Below are positions 12,494 to 26,400 of a stretch of DNA of 64,000 bases, in pieces. Origin of the DNA: Schistosoma mansoni. Taxonomy: Eukaryota > Platyhelminthes > Trematoda > Strigeidida > Schistosomatidae. The stretch lies in the NCBI RefSeq assembly GCF_000237925.1, contig NC_031502.1, positions 17,420,909-17,484,908 of the forward strand, given 5' to 3'. Within the stretch, counting starts at the first letter, position 1. Every line of letters starts with the position of its first letter. Both the position numbers and the translations under genes were made by a program. The notes under the pieces were generated by a model, which did no database searches, had not been told where the DNA came from, and worked only from the letters and a program-made list of their open reading frames with translations.

Positions 12494-13189
12494 ACTCTCA
12501 TAAATAAGTTTAACTGTGGAAGTCGTTGGAGCTCTCAATACGTACATTCGCTCCACTTTTTACTCTCGTGGGCATCTAAAGACTTCGATTATAAAGCGAA
12601 ATCGTAGTATTTCTTCCTACTTATCACAGGAATAAAGTGAGTGAAAATGCATTTTTCGATGTATTTAGTTTCCACTTGTTACTTGCATAGACTGTTGACA
12701 CAGGTAAGTATATCATCATCTAGCAGTCTTATTTTAGTTGATACAATATTTCATAATCTTTAATAATGTCGATACTAGTCTTGGATTTACTACGTTATGG
12801 TTTCAGACCTGAAACACCAAGTTTTGGTGATCTATTTTCTCAGAAATAGACTAACTCTTGGGGTTGGTACGTACTGCTTCGCAATAGAAGATAAGTATAG
12901 GAAATCTCGTAAATCTTTGCATAATCATTCATTGACTGGAATTACTTCACTTTATGACAGTGTACAGAAATTCAGCAAATTGAAAGAAATGAGTTGGCGA
13001 AAATGACACGAGTTAACGTAGGAAATCAGTTACTACAAATTAAACGCTTCACAATCTATGTGAAGTAAAGGAATGAGTGAACCTGACTAGTCTTGAGGAA
13101 TTTTTAGTTATTCCTTCCAGTGTCATTTTTTAGGACCCTTCCTCCTTCAATCCAGTTGAATTAATTTCCCCGACACGTATCCTCAGGAA
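12494..13189. other. Unassigned sequence between repeats
   Basis: No gene or repeat recognised. A 69-codon frame at 12797-13006 has no known similarity. Confidence 0.4.
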
Positions 13190-15240
13190 TACTAAATTTA
13201 TCTGACGACGTTAAGCTTTGGAGAACGCCTTCAGTCTCTGAATCTTCATCTATTGCAATAGATCCAGCTCTGGAGTGATCTTTTGACGACCTACAGTGTC
13301 TTAAGCTCTCATGGGCATCTGAAAGTTATTCTCACGTTCATCTGCAACATGGTCTTATGGAAAATCACTCAGAAATGAGAAGTCCAACAGAAAATGGAAT
13401 GAAGGCACGCCTTCTGTTCATTACGATCCGTCAAGTCTCGGATTTCGCCTCTGCAGAAGAGGTGCAAGTCAAGTTTCAGGAGTGCTTTAAGAGGGACTTC
13501 AATGCCTTTTTATGGGTTTTGTACATTATTTAATTTTAATTTCCCAGCATTTGTCTCTTTCCGGTTCAATGTGGCTAGGTTCTGACTGAGAAGGATCGGC
13601 GATGGAATGCTAGTAGATACGAAGGCTCGGTAAATGAAAAACCTCCCCTATTCCATCCACAACCATTTGAATCACTTGAAATACATTCACGTGTGAGATG
13701 TAAACTCAGAAAAGCTGACCGACGTAGCAAAATCATTCTACTTAAGGAACACTGAAGATCATTCTTTACCACCAAGCTACTGGAAAAAATGATTTGTTTT
13801 ACTCTAACTTGTAACGTGGGAACTTTCATTATACTGAAAGGAGCAGCTTCAATCTTGACAACACCGATTAGCGTGATGTTTTCACATTCTCTAAGCCAAG
13901 GCACATCACCAGAAAGTTGGAAGCTGTCTCACGTCACACCAATTTTGAAAGTAGGCCGACGCAGAGAACTTTCAGGCTACCGACAGGTAGCATTACTCTC
14001 TATACCCTCGAATTAAAGGAGTTCCTTGTGTGCGACGGTCTATGTGATTACTTAATATCCATGAACCTCTTTTCACTCCAATAGCGTGGTTTCAGAAAAA
14101 GTCACTCTTGTATAACCAACCTGCTGATAGCTGTGGAAAGACGGACAAGCATCCTTTATTGCAAGGAGAAGGTTGACGTTATATACCATGGCTTCTCAAA
14201 AGCTTTTGATAAAGTCAACCATATATGTCTTACCAACAAGCTCAAACAGTCAGGCATCAAATCACCACTGATTGATTGGTTTACTTCATATCTAAATAAT
14301 CGAATTCTTAAGGTCAGTGTTAACTTCACTCTTTCTCGGGTTATGGAATGTCCTAGTGGGGTTCAATCGGTTCAGTACTAGAACTCGATCTTTTCCTAAT
14401 TTAAACGAACGATATTCTTTAGCAGGTATCGTAAGGGTCGATTATTTTTGCTGATGGTCTGAAACTCTGGAGAGGAGTTTACGACCAAGAGAATAAGCTG
14501 GAAATTCAGGAGGATCTGACTCGACCTCAAAGTTGGTCGGACAACAAAGGGCTTGCCTCTAGAATTCCAAAGTGTGAATTAGTTCATCTGAGACATATTA
14601 CAGACTACGAACAGAGATTAGGTAACTCCTTCTAGAGGCACCCAAAGTTGAGAAAGATCTGAGAGTATTGATACCCCATGATCTGAAGTTTTATGCCGAG
14701 ACGAAAATGCCTTCCTTGAACTGGTAACATTGAAGCGTATTTTTGGCCAGTTTGACATAAGAACTTTACAAATAATCTTCAAGTCTTATTCGTCCCCATT
14801 CAAAGTACGGAAAAATAGTATTTCCTCCCCCACTCAAAAGGGATAAGGACACACTGAAATGTATCAAACGACGGGTCATGAAATCAGTTCGGGGACTCAA
14901 ATTGAAGTCATATGAAGAACGCCTTCAAACGCTGAAACTTTATTTGTCAAAGTACAAAAGTCTTAGAGGTGACTCGCTTATGACTTACGAAATTCCCAAC
15001 ACCTCTGAGCATCCCCTTAAACACCTACTTAAGCTAAGTCCTAACACAAACATTAGAAGTAACACCCAGAAACTCGAGATACAACACAGCAGAACGGACG
15101 GTAGACACACCTTCTACTCCTTAAGAGTAGTCAAATGTTAGAATTCGCTGCCGACTGAGCTAGTCCAGGCGATTTCCCAAGAGCCCTTTGAGAGAAAACT
15201 TGACATATTCTTAAGGACTAATGACAGCATCTCACTATGA
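13190..15240 (+). mobile_element. Heavily decayed CR1-like LINE remnants
   Basis: Pieces of a non-LTR reverse transcriptase on the + strand. The main piece carries SLSQGTSPESWKLSHVTPILK (13885-13950), then VDVIYHGFSKAFDKVNH (about 14170-14222) followed by the SGVQ equivalent of the SGVPQG turn. An FADGLKLW equivalent of the catalytic box lies near 14450. The C-terminal LSKYKSLRGDSLMTYEI block and a NSLPTEL-like end lie at 14937-15160. An extra LSDDVKLW piece at about 13198-13225 lies upstream of the rest, so two truncated or rearranged copies are likely. Stops and frame changes are frequent and no intact ORF remains. The clade call rests on the SKAFDKVNH and RGD-type C-terminal blocks. Confidence 0.7.
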
Positions 15241-17193
15241 GTTACCACTTTTTTTTCTTCTTTTATCGTTAATATACCTAGTTTCCTACCTGAAGGCATC
15301 AACGATCCACTGCCACTAAATACGGAAGCCCGTCAAGCGAAAACTTCTTCTATTCCATTCAGAATCATTTGAGTCAGTATTTGGGATGCGCCTTTAAAGG
15401 CGCTGTGATCAGAAAGAAACGCTACGCCGAACTCACTGTCAGTCGCGATAGTGTCCTTCACGTATGTCGATTCTCTTTTGGAATTTTTAATATGGTATCA
15501 TCGGACATCTATGTTTTTCACGTATGGCCATTTCAGTGTCTATTCGGCACCAATGGTAGCAAAGATTTGGACAATGTTTTGAACTTGAAAACTGAGAGAT
15601 AAATACGATGTAATTCATTAGCATGTAAACGAGGGTCTAGACAAAATACTTTATTTCATACTTTCACTAAAACATTAATGTTTCCATTGAACTGACTTTC
15701 TATTGCGACTATGTGTTCAAATTGTTTTCACTTTTCATCGTATCCCAATTTCCCACGAACTATTTCTTAGTGCGTATTTCGTTTTACAGGCGTTAAGACT
15801 CTAGTCTAGTTTAAGCTACTCCCTGAAATTTTGGTCCAGTATGTGTTATCATACGTCAAATGTCTCAGTATCACAAGACGTGTTTAATACATATTTGGGT
15901 TTGCTTAATTTTAATCAAAGTAATATTTTATACATTAGTTTCTACACTTTCGTCCATCTTTTCGTTGCCTCCTTAGTTCTCAGTAACTAAATATTTTCAT
16001 TAACTGTTCCCGTTTTCTTATGCTAGTGGGAAATGAAACAATCATAACTTATACATATCCCAACTTTTAAGTTGCTCGTTATTCCTATCTGGATTGAATT
16101 ATGTAAATTGCATTCACAGAACAGCTTTAAAAGGCACATAGAACACTATATCCTTACTTATCTCAAGTAAATTCAGTCAAAATAAAAGTATGGACAGGAG
16201 TAGATGTTTTGCTAAAAGATTTCTAACATTCAAGGAAAACCTGAGTGCAAATTCATAACTTGCTGTGTAAAAGTATGTTTACAACTAACTTTCAATATAT
16301 ACAGTACCTAGGTGTTTTATTTGTAACCAGTAACAGCAAAGTTATGAACAGTAATCAATTAGATTCTATGTTAATAGGGATTAATAATTACTTGTGGTAG
16401 AATTTTAGCTCACTTCTTTTTGAATTATGTACTTCTGTTGTCTAGGAAGAGAGTGAAAGTCTAGCACTTGTATCACCCATCTTAGAAAACAGAGCCTCGA
16501 AAATCCCCTGCCTGAGTTTCAAGTACTCATCTTATCCATCATTCTCTTCCGTTATGCTTGGGACTGTCTAACGGACTCCTAAGTTAGCTATTAATCCAAG
16601 TGTTGCAAGAGGAAATTGTCGTGCGAGATATGGACAGTTTTTGTTAGGAAATTATCATCAGTATGTAATTCACTTCAATTAGATAAGAGTTACAATACTC
16701 GGGTTCAAGACAAGAACCTATTTCTTCACCTTCCTGATACTACGTAGTTTGAGTAATTAATTGTACTCAAGCGGTTAAATAGTTCTATACTTCTTACGAC
16801 TATATTAGTAAACTTATCTGCTTCGTTTGTTATGTATTTTGTTAGCAGTAGAGCTGTTTGTTTTTTTATAAGGGAAGGAATATAATACTGGACCATGATA
16901 CTAAATCACAGGGTACATAAATTGATCAATTATCCAACCGATAATTAGGAACTATATTAGATCTACCGAGATTTAATTAAAACGATGTATAAGCATTTAA
17001 ATATTGGTAAAATTAGAGTAGGATCACTCCTATAAACAAATTAGTCTGATTTAGTATAGCTGGACGTCCAACTTCGCTCATTGACCAACCACATCTTTTG
17101 ATACACCATTATGGTTTATTTCAGTAACATTTAAAATTATCGAACATTCGAGTTTGCTATGTTTTATGATAGATACTGGAACACTAGGTGAAA
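15241..17193. other. 5' flank of PRPF6, no recognisable gene
   Basis: No exon, RNA gene or repeat was recognised. The region should hold the PRPF6 promoter, but no core promoter element stands out in the AT-rich background. TTTTATGATAG at 17161-17171, 23 bases before the ATG, ends in AG and could be a splice acceptor for an upstream exon or a spliced leader. That is only an inference. Confidence 0.35.
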
Positions 17194-17427
17194 ATGTCAG
17201 TCCAAACTCTAGTGACTAAAAAGCGAAAGGAGTTTATTGGACTCCCAGCACCCTTGGGATATGCTGCTGGCATAGGACGTGGTGCTGTAGCGTTTACTAC
17301 AAGATCTGATATTGGTCCAGCCCGTGAAGCTAATGATGTTTCAGATGAACGACATGTCGCTCCATCTAAACGTCGAAAGGAGCAGGAAGAGGAAGAGGAG
17401 GACCTAAACGATTCAAATTATGATGAG
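17194..17427 (+). CDS. PRPF6: PRPF6 exon 1
   Basis: Start exon, residues 1-78. It holds the conserved opening of the Prp1 domain ([17 protein letters not shown]) and an acidic/basic stretch ([15 protein letters not shown]), and ends in phase 0 before GTAAAG. Confidence 0.95.
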
Positions 17428-20400
17428 GTAAAGATCTGTCGGTTATAGTTTTGGAATGCTTTTTGTAATGTTCTACATATAGTTTCCGCCGTTATTTCTA
17501 TACACAAGAAATACAAGGACAATTTGTAGCTATATGAAAATGTGTGCACGAAAGAAAATATCAAATATTTTGTTTACGCTTACGATTCAATTGTAACTTG
17601 TATTAAATAATTGTTTGGTAATGCTATTTTATGAGTTATTCTGTTGGCCGAAATGTAGGCGTTGAATATGTCAAGTTTAAAAATCTTCGGGGTGTTTGGC
17701 TTTAAGAAGTTATTGAAATTTAGGAGAATATTTATTATAATTATCATAAGTAGGAGTTAGACGCTGAAATCCGAAATGTCAAGTAAACAAAAACTCTACA
17801 TTTGTACTAAGTTTATTAGTTAAAGTAAGATAACACTAAGGACCAAACAATGCTCATTGAAAATCTGGCTTCCTAGATATCGTTAACCGGTGTTTATCAA
17901 TTAGTCCTTTCTAACCTATTTTTCTCTGTCTCATTCATTAATCCCGCGTTCATTTTCTACAGCTAATTGACCTGGGCACTCGGTCTTTAATCCTGTTTAA
18001 TTACTTATATTCATTCTATTTGCTGAGGCTTCGGAAAATGTAGCACTATCAACCTTTACATTATAACTGCACTCCACAGGAGAAAAGTGTTTTTTATAGT
18101 CAGTAAATTTAGTTTGTATTCTTATACCCTATTTCAATTTCGTCTCTACTTATTTGGAATCCCCTCAACTGTTTTCTGTACTTTCTGACTCATGAAATTT
18201 GTGCATTTCTGAAGTAATTAGGTAGAAAAAGTAACTATGTCGTTTACAATACAATAAATGATTTCACTCAATATTTTTCGGAGTTATCGAAGTTAACTTT
18301 AAAATTAAACGACTTGTCAAACAAAAGAGAGATTAATGTACATGTTTATTCAGAACTTTTTCAAGTTTCCCCTTATTCAAAGTCCCCGAGAAATAATGCG
18401 TTTCTCGCGATAAATAATAGAGGGTTGAGTGTATAATAATGATAAAATGGTGAATACGAACCAGTTTTTTTGGCTCAAGCCAACTAATCCTCAGTGGTAA
18501 AAAGTGCAAAATAATGCTATGAAATACAACTCATTCATTAGGTAGGTGATTACACTTTTGATGTGGTAAGATGTTAAAAGATCATATATTCGATACTCCC
18601 ATTTCACTTATTCCTGAGCCACACACGTTTAGTTGCCAGTGTGACACTAGATGAAACCTGTCATCAGCTGTATTTTACGTTTTTTCTACCAGCCTAACAC
18701 TCCATACTTACAATATGTATCCATCTTTAGCTTAAATAGGATCTTCTTTATTATTTTGCATCTAGTTTACAGGCTATGGTGGTAGTTTGTGTGCAAAAGA
18801 TCCTTATGAGAAGGATGATCAAGAAGCAGATGCTATTTATGCTTCTATTGATGATAGAATGGATGAAAGACGACGGGAGTACAGAGAAAAACGTTTTCGC
18901 GAAGAGATCGAAAAGTACCGTCGCGAAAGACCAAAGATTCAACAGCAGTTCATGGATTTGAAGCGTGATTTAGCGAGTGTATCTGAAAGTGAATGGAATG
19001 CTTTACCGGAAGTTGGCGATTCACGAAATAGGAAGCAAAGAAACCCGAGATATGAACGTTTCACTCCGATCCCAGATAGCATAATTGCAAAAGGCTTGTC
19101 TGATGGTCAAGTAAGTCATCTTATAATTCTATTTCAATTCTTCTGTTTTAGACCAATGTTTCTGTAGATGTAATTGAACAAAGTTTAGGGGGTTTAACTA
19201 CACCCTTTACTTCACAAACAGCTCAAATGGATATTGATATGAAAAAAATTGGTGAAGCACGTACTTCTTTGATGGATATAAAGCTGACACAGGTACATTT
19301 CTTGCTGTTGTCCACTTAAATGTTTCATTTCATTCTTAACTTTATCTGTTTTAAAATCTTCAGTAATACCAAACTACAGCAGTGCAGTCTATAATGGGGT
19401 CCGAAATGCACAGTTCCTACCACTCAGAGTTCATTTGCTGGATATATCAGCAAATAAGTTCCGCAAAAATGAACACAAAAGTAAAACCTTTCCGTAAAGC
19501 ACATAACTTTACAAGCCGAAAACAGTTGCGTCTAATCGCAAGTACTTTTTAAAGTAGTATTTTCGTGAAGCTACTAACATTCATGTATTTATGCCATTAA
19601 TAACAAGATTATTGAGGCTGTTACACCGATATGAAAATAGCACCACTTGTTTTTTAAACACATTACGTGAGTTCTGTATGTCTGTATGGTTGCATAATTT
19701 ATAAAGAAAATATACTGAGAATCTTATTTACTTATATATTTGAACACATAAATATTAGTACGAAGGGGCACCGAATACATATGCGCTACACAAGTCACTT
19801 AATTTGTGTGTGGGCTGTGATACTGTGCGGGCGCCCAGACCGAAGAATCGTTTTTGCAGTCTCCATTGATCTTCGTTCTTTGCAGACATTGGCTAACAGT
19901 CTTAACTAATGCTTTGAATCCATTATAGACAGATAGTAGGCGAATAGGGAAAATCAGTTGATGAAACTGGAAATCTTCGGTGACTGATGTTTTTGGGTTG
20001 TGTTACGTATACCCAGCCACCATCTACATCGCCACCCAATATTAGCTGGTGTCGGAGTTGGAAGAAAACCAGAGGCGAATAAACCAAAACATGCCACTCG
20101 TCCATGAAGTCATCAAATGTTGATTTAAGAAATCTGGTAGATAAGGACTATCAGACTAGGGTTCGCGCGATAATCGCAATCAGTGTTTTGAGACGTTAAA
20201 TAAAGTAGCTCACAATCGGTCACAGTGGCCTAGATACAATCACTCCTTATCTCTCCTTAAATCACAAACTTCAATATTATTTCATGCCTTCCGTTTCTCG
20301 AATACAGATCTTTTTTTGAACCGTATTCTTCAATGTTTGGTCCTTCTAGCCTTTAATTAGATTTCACCGCCATTCGTTTTGTTGATTTTACTTCATTGTG

Positions 20401-23400
20401 GTGATGTGATATAGGTACTTGGACTGATACACACTTTTGCTAGGCTTTATGCTGATTATTTGTTATGACGCCTTATAACTTCTTCCAATCCATTTATAAC
20501 TAGGTTTCTGACAGTGTATCAGGACAAACTGTTGTTGATCCTAAAGGGTATTTAACTGATCTACAGTCTATGATTCCTCAACATGGTGGTGATATAAACG
20601 ACATGAAAAAAGCTCGACTCTTATTAAAATCGGTACGCGAAACTAATCCTAAACATGCTCCTGCATGGATTGCATCTGCTCGTTTAGAAGAAATAGCTGG
20701 TAAACTCCAGGTTAGTTTAGTCATAAACTGATCTCATATTTAGCCATTTTATAAACTTCCATGTACTTAACTTACTAAATGTATCATTTTGTCATGCAAT
20801 TACTGTGGTATATTCTATAGAGACTTGGTCAGTGGATAATTTCAGTAACTAATCAGGTGGTATACTGACCATACCACGTTTTACTTCATATTCTGTCATC
20901 CTGGATTGGGTGAATAACATAACCCATTAATCAAGTATAAATTTTTTATTCAGTTTTAAGGGGGATTTTCGTGTGGCTAATGATATTGCTTGTTTTCTCA
21001 AAACAAAGTAAATGGAGCAGGGTTCAAACCTGTAACACCAAACCACCTCTCCAATTTTTGAGAGCTCTCATTCAAATTGTCGCTACTGATACCATCTCCG
21101 ATATCTTTGGAAATCCCGAAATTACATTGTTCACCATAGAAAACTTGACATCAAAGAAGTCTACTACATTCTGTGATCCTTGGTGTTTGATCCATATTTT
21201 AAACTAGATAACAGGTATTCTAACGAAGCATTTGTTTATTTCAAGCAAGAATACTGATAAGAAGCGTTAGTTAGGATGGATTTAATGAAAAATATGGACA
21301 CTCAATTATATTAAACTTGGTCTGAAAACTTATTAAGAAGCTGTAGAATTGAGATATATTTGTTGGCAGTTTTCAGTATTATGTTCATATAGTCTTTTGT
21401 AATATACCAAATGAGCTTGAGCTCAATTTATCCAATATTAAACATATAAATGTAATCATTGAGCTGTCTAGTCCCTAAGGGATCTTACCTAGCACTAAAC
21501 ATTTTTGTCAATAGACGATTGCGTAGTAACTATTTTCATTATTTACTTACGTACGCCTGTTACCCTTCGTGAAGCACAGAGCTCCAACCAGGATTCTCCA
21601 AGCAACTCTGTCCTGGGCTCTCCTGTCCAGTTGTTCCTAAATGCTATTCATTCTGACAACCAGCGCAACAATTAACATAGGTACATAGAATGTCCAGACA
21701 ATGTGACAGACCGGGAGAACCAGTCGAATAGCTGGGGAAATGAGGCGGTGCTTGAAATAAGTGAAACCCATTAAACCCAAGCTGGAAAGAACCATTTACA
21801 TATTGTCTTGTTATAGGTGCTGATGTACTTTTATAGGCTAATCTCACAATGTGATCACTGAAGTAGATAGAGTTTTAACCTACGTGCTTAATAAAGTGGA
21901 TGGTAAAATAAATAGCTAGATGAAGTTCAAATACATAGGTTTTAGTCGGAGTTTGTTACTACAAATCCATTACTTAAAAAGACAGTTTCTATAACACTAC
22001 ATCTTATCATTTCCCTTTTTCCAGTGTACTTTTAATTAAAACTAATTTCAGGTCATTAGTTTATTTCTATTTCATTATATAGGCAACTATCTGAGGATAC
22101 CTTAAAGAATAAACCTGAGAATTACATTACATTAATTAAAGATGGGCAATAATTGAAATTAGATGAAGCTCATAATGTAGCTGAATTCGGCCAATTCACC
22201 TTATGAATTCGCTTGATTGTACAACTATAAAACTCGTTCACATGATATCTATAGTTTCATGGCTGATTATACGTAAGTTTATACGAAAACACGTCTGTCC
22301 TCCGAAACTCAACTTTGAAAAAAAGATGGTCTAATAAATACTTTGCATTCAAAGCTACAAACTTACTAAGCACTTAGCTAATTATATATTAATATTATTT
22401 AAATGCATACGCAACTACTACTTTGTTCATACATAATTATTTATATCAGTATATTATTTCCCTTAAAAAGCGAGATTTTCTAAACTGATCGTATTGATTC
22501 CACATTATTTGATTGCATGGTTAAAACTATGTACTGGTAACTTTTATCCTGTCAATATAGCTTATAAACTTCTTTAATTTTCTGTGGAATAAAGGTTGCG
22601 CGCAATTTAATTCTTAGTGGATGTGAAGAATGCCCTAAATCAGAAGATATTTGGCTCGAAGCAGCACGGTTAGTACCATCTGAACAAGCAAAATCTGTTG
22701 TAGCTCAAGCTATACGTCATTTACCTCAGTCAGTCCGTTTATGGGTAAAAGCAGCCGACTTAGAAACAGAGCATAAAGCTAAAAAAGTTGTATTTAAAAA
22801 GGGTAGGTTTTCAGATATTTTATTGTTGTAAACGACTTTTGTTTTAAACTATAATAAAACTCAGTAGTCAGTCTCACTTTCATGTGTTTGACTTCGAACC
22901 ACAATTGTACAAATGCTAGAAGATTACCCGCCTATTGAAAGTGAGGTGGGTTATACAGGGTCCAATCCTATAGATGTTTAAATCATTGGGCACTGTTTGT
23001 TTAGTGGAAAAATAATCAATTGTTTCATCATAGCAATCGGAATTTCCTGTCCATTTCGATGGTGTCTTAGGGCTGGTTTCTCAGTCCCTGAGCTAATGAT
23101 AGGACATGTAGTAGTTGGGCGTGTAGACCACTTCACTTATATTGGAAGTCTCGTCACCCCTAGTATGTTGGTGTCTGACGAAGTCTGAGCACGAATTCAG
23201 AAAGCTCAGTTGGACTTTACCTATTTACATCACATGTGGCCTAGGCGAGACAACCGTTTGTCAACTAAAAAATGAGTATGCTGAGCACCAGTTCACTCTC
23301 TTATGCTTTATGACCGGGAAGAATAGCCTTTAAAAATAGAGAATATTTGTAGGTTACTAGTATCCTACTGTAGTGAAGGAGGACACAAGTGAGGACAACC

Positions 23401-26400
23401 GATTATGTATTCGGCACAAATTACAAAGTTCTTTGGTAAAATAGAAAAACCATCTCTGCAGTTGACTGACATTTACACGCTTCTGCTTGTCTTCTCGCCG
23501 GATCGTGTAAACCGAGCCACGTCTCTCCGTGACAGTCTACGGTCCTTCTCACTTCGGGATCAACTTTCCTGACCCTGGTCCCCTTGATATGTTACCTTTC
23601 CGTTCTCTACACTTTACCAGGTCCCCTACTGCAAAAGGCTTCCACGTTCTCCTCTGATGTTCCACCTTCTCTATGTCTTATATTTGTTTCTTCTCCACGT
23701 TCCTTATTGCCTCCCTCCTCTCTTTTCTTAATCTTGTTGTTGTCAATTTCTGTTGTTGTGGCCAGGTCTTATTATGCATTGGAAGCCGTGACTGCTTACC
23801 ATACATACGTAGGAAAGGTGACTTCTTGGTTGTTCCTTGTATGGAGACATCATGCACCAGCAAAATTAATTTTAACTCTTTCTCTCAATTCCCGCCTTTA
23901 GATGCTAACTATTCTTTTAACGTCCGGTTGTTTCTTTCCGTAAACCCGTTCGTCTGAAGGTGATACGGTGTAGTTTGTATCCTCTTGATGCCAAACTGCT
24001 TTAGACGGGCCTTAAAATCGTCACTTATAAAACAGGGACCCTGTTCGGTTAAAATCATTATCGGTATTCCGTGTTACTTTACAATATGCCGGATTTCTAC
24101 TTCGGTTACTGTTTTTGCCCGCTATTCTGCAATGGGTAGGGCATCTACCCACCGTGTAGCATGTTCTGTCATCACTAGCAGGTATTGGTTGCCGTTAGCC
24201 GTCTATGGAAACGGTTCCATCACATCCACCGACCATAGATCACCGACTAAAGTTACTGCGACTGACTGCGATGGCGGTTATTTGTATCGATCGCTTTTCG
24301 TTAGTTGGCACTGCTGGCAAGTTGACACGTATTGGGCCACATCGTCTCTCATTCCTGGCCAGTATGCGCTTTGTCGTAGTAAATCCGTTGTTCCTGAGAC
24401 ACCTGTATGCGCTACCTGGTGACACTCATGTATCATCTTACGCCGCTAGTCTTTCGGGATCACAGCCACCCAATTTTTGTCATTGTCCTGCCAGACCAGT
24501 GCTTCATATGCGTTCACTCTGTCTTTTCTTTTGCTGAAGCAACATTATTACCTCCTTGTCCATTGCTCGTTTATCAACGTCTGTTCTCTCTTTTGTCACT
24601 CTACCTCTCAAAGTTTAGGGTCAGATTTCTGCTGCCGGATGAGTTGTAGTGGGTCTCCCTCTATACTATTCACCGCGTGTGCTGTCAATGGAAGCTCTGC
24701 TTCTATGTCTGGTCTTGATAAGTAGTCCGCCATTATGTTTTGCTTTCCTGGAACATGGCCGATACTGAAGTCATACTCCTGCAGACGTATCATCCATCGC
24801 GCCAACTTCCCACGGGGTCTCTTGCTGTTTTTAGCCACTGTAGGGGTTTATGGTCAGTCTCGATGTGAAATCGTCTACCTAAAAGGTACGGTCTCCACTT
24901 GTCTACTGCCCACACAATTGCTAAACACTCCTTTTCGATTGTTGAATACTTCTGTTCAGCAGGCGTGAGAACGCGACTCGCGTATTCCACCACTCTATCA
25001 GACTGACTCAAAACGGCACCTATACCATGATTACTTGCATCTGTAGCCACTGTAAACAGTTTCTCGGGTTCAAGCAGTCTGAGCGTCATCTGGGGGTTTG
25101 ATTTGATTGAGCGTTTGTTGGGCGGTTTCAGCCCACGTAAACTTAGTGTTACTCAACAACTTATATAGGGGTGCTGGTATTTCTTTGAAGTTCTTGACGA
25201 ACCGACTGTAGAACGCCGCCCTTCCCAGAAACTGTCTCAATTTCCTTTTCGAGTTAGGTACTGCAATGTTCTTTATAGTTAAAATTTTCTCCGGCAGTGG
25301 TTTTATTTCTCCATTTCCTACTTTATGCCCCAACAACGTGATGTTACTTTTCGCTATCTGCGACTTGTCCTTATTAATTCGAAGTCCGAATTCTTCAATT
25401 CGCTTTAAGACCGCTTCCACATTTATTTAATTAATCACATATTGGTACAAAGGGCACCGGATACATATGCGCCACACAAAATAATGAAAATGGGAGGAGA
25501 AGGAAGAAGGTGTGTATATATAAAATAAGGAAAAAAAGAGAAGAGTAATGATGGGGGTGGAACTGAAATGTACAACCAGAAGAGCTCTCTCAGTTAAGAA
25601 AGTTATAGCCACTCTTTATGAAGAAAGTAAAAGAAGGTTGCAGCAGGATCGCCACTGGCTTCTATTCTGAGCCATATCTGATAACGTCTCTAGCCACTGT
25701 GTTGCACCATCTCTCGGACCCCAGCCAGGGAGTCGTGAAGGACCAACAGAAGCTAGCCCTTTGCAACTTTCTTTCATACCACGACACCATGTCATACACT
25801 GACCTCCTCTCCGCTTTTTCCAACCAGTCCCAGGGTCGGCAAATAATGCACGACGTGGAAGTCTCTGGGACGACATTCGTAAAACATGTCCAAGCCACCG
25901 AAGTCGGTGTTTCAAGATGGTGACACCAATTGAATTATCGTCTCTGCGCCCGAACACACGATGCCGAACCTCTGCATTACTAACATGGTGTTGCCACTGG
26001 ATGTCAGCAATCCTTCGGAGACAACGATGATCGAACACAGAGAGACGTCTAACATCCTCAACTCGGAGAGGCCAGGTTTCACAAGCATGGAGCAAAACTG
26101 CTCTCACCGACGCGTTGTAGATCCGACCTTTTACAGCCAGACTAACATCACGAAGGCGCCAAAGATGGCCCAGATTGGCATAAGCCGCTCCAGCTTTCAT
26201 TATACATGCATCAATCTCATCACTCACGCCACCACCAGCACTTATGTAGCTACCTAGATACACGAACTTCTCAACTACTTCAATCTGCTCACCATCTAGG
26301 GTGAGTACAGGATGAGAATCCTGCCAGTCTCGTAGGAGTACTTTGCACTTGGAGGGTGCAAAGCACATGCCGTACCTGCGGACACTGATTGCCAACTGAT

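Noticed and set aside
12154-12507. Frames of 70-117 codons at 11969-12507, 29105-29359, 35009-35625 and 40348-40898
   Set aside because: The same frames recur in every copy of the short LINE-derived repeat and on both strands, without splice or start context; they are repeat composition and not genes.
17188-17193. GTG as start codon of PRPF6, two codons before ATG
   Set aside because: Eukaryotic initiation and the family N-terminus both favour ATG at 17194.
23584-24422. Several + strand frames of 80-145 codons at 23584-24725
   Set aside because: Antisense shadows of the integrase and RNase H part of the LTR fossil, which reads on the - strand.
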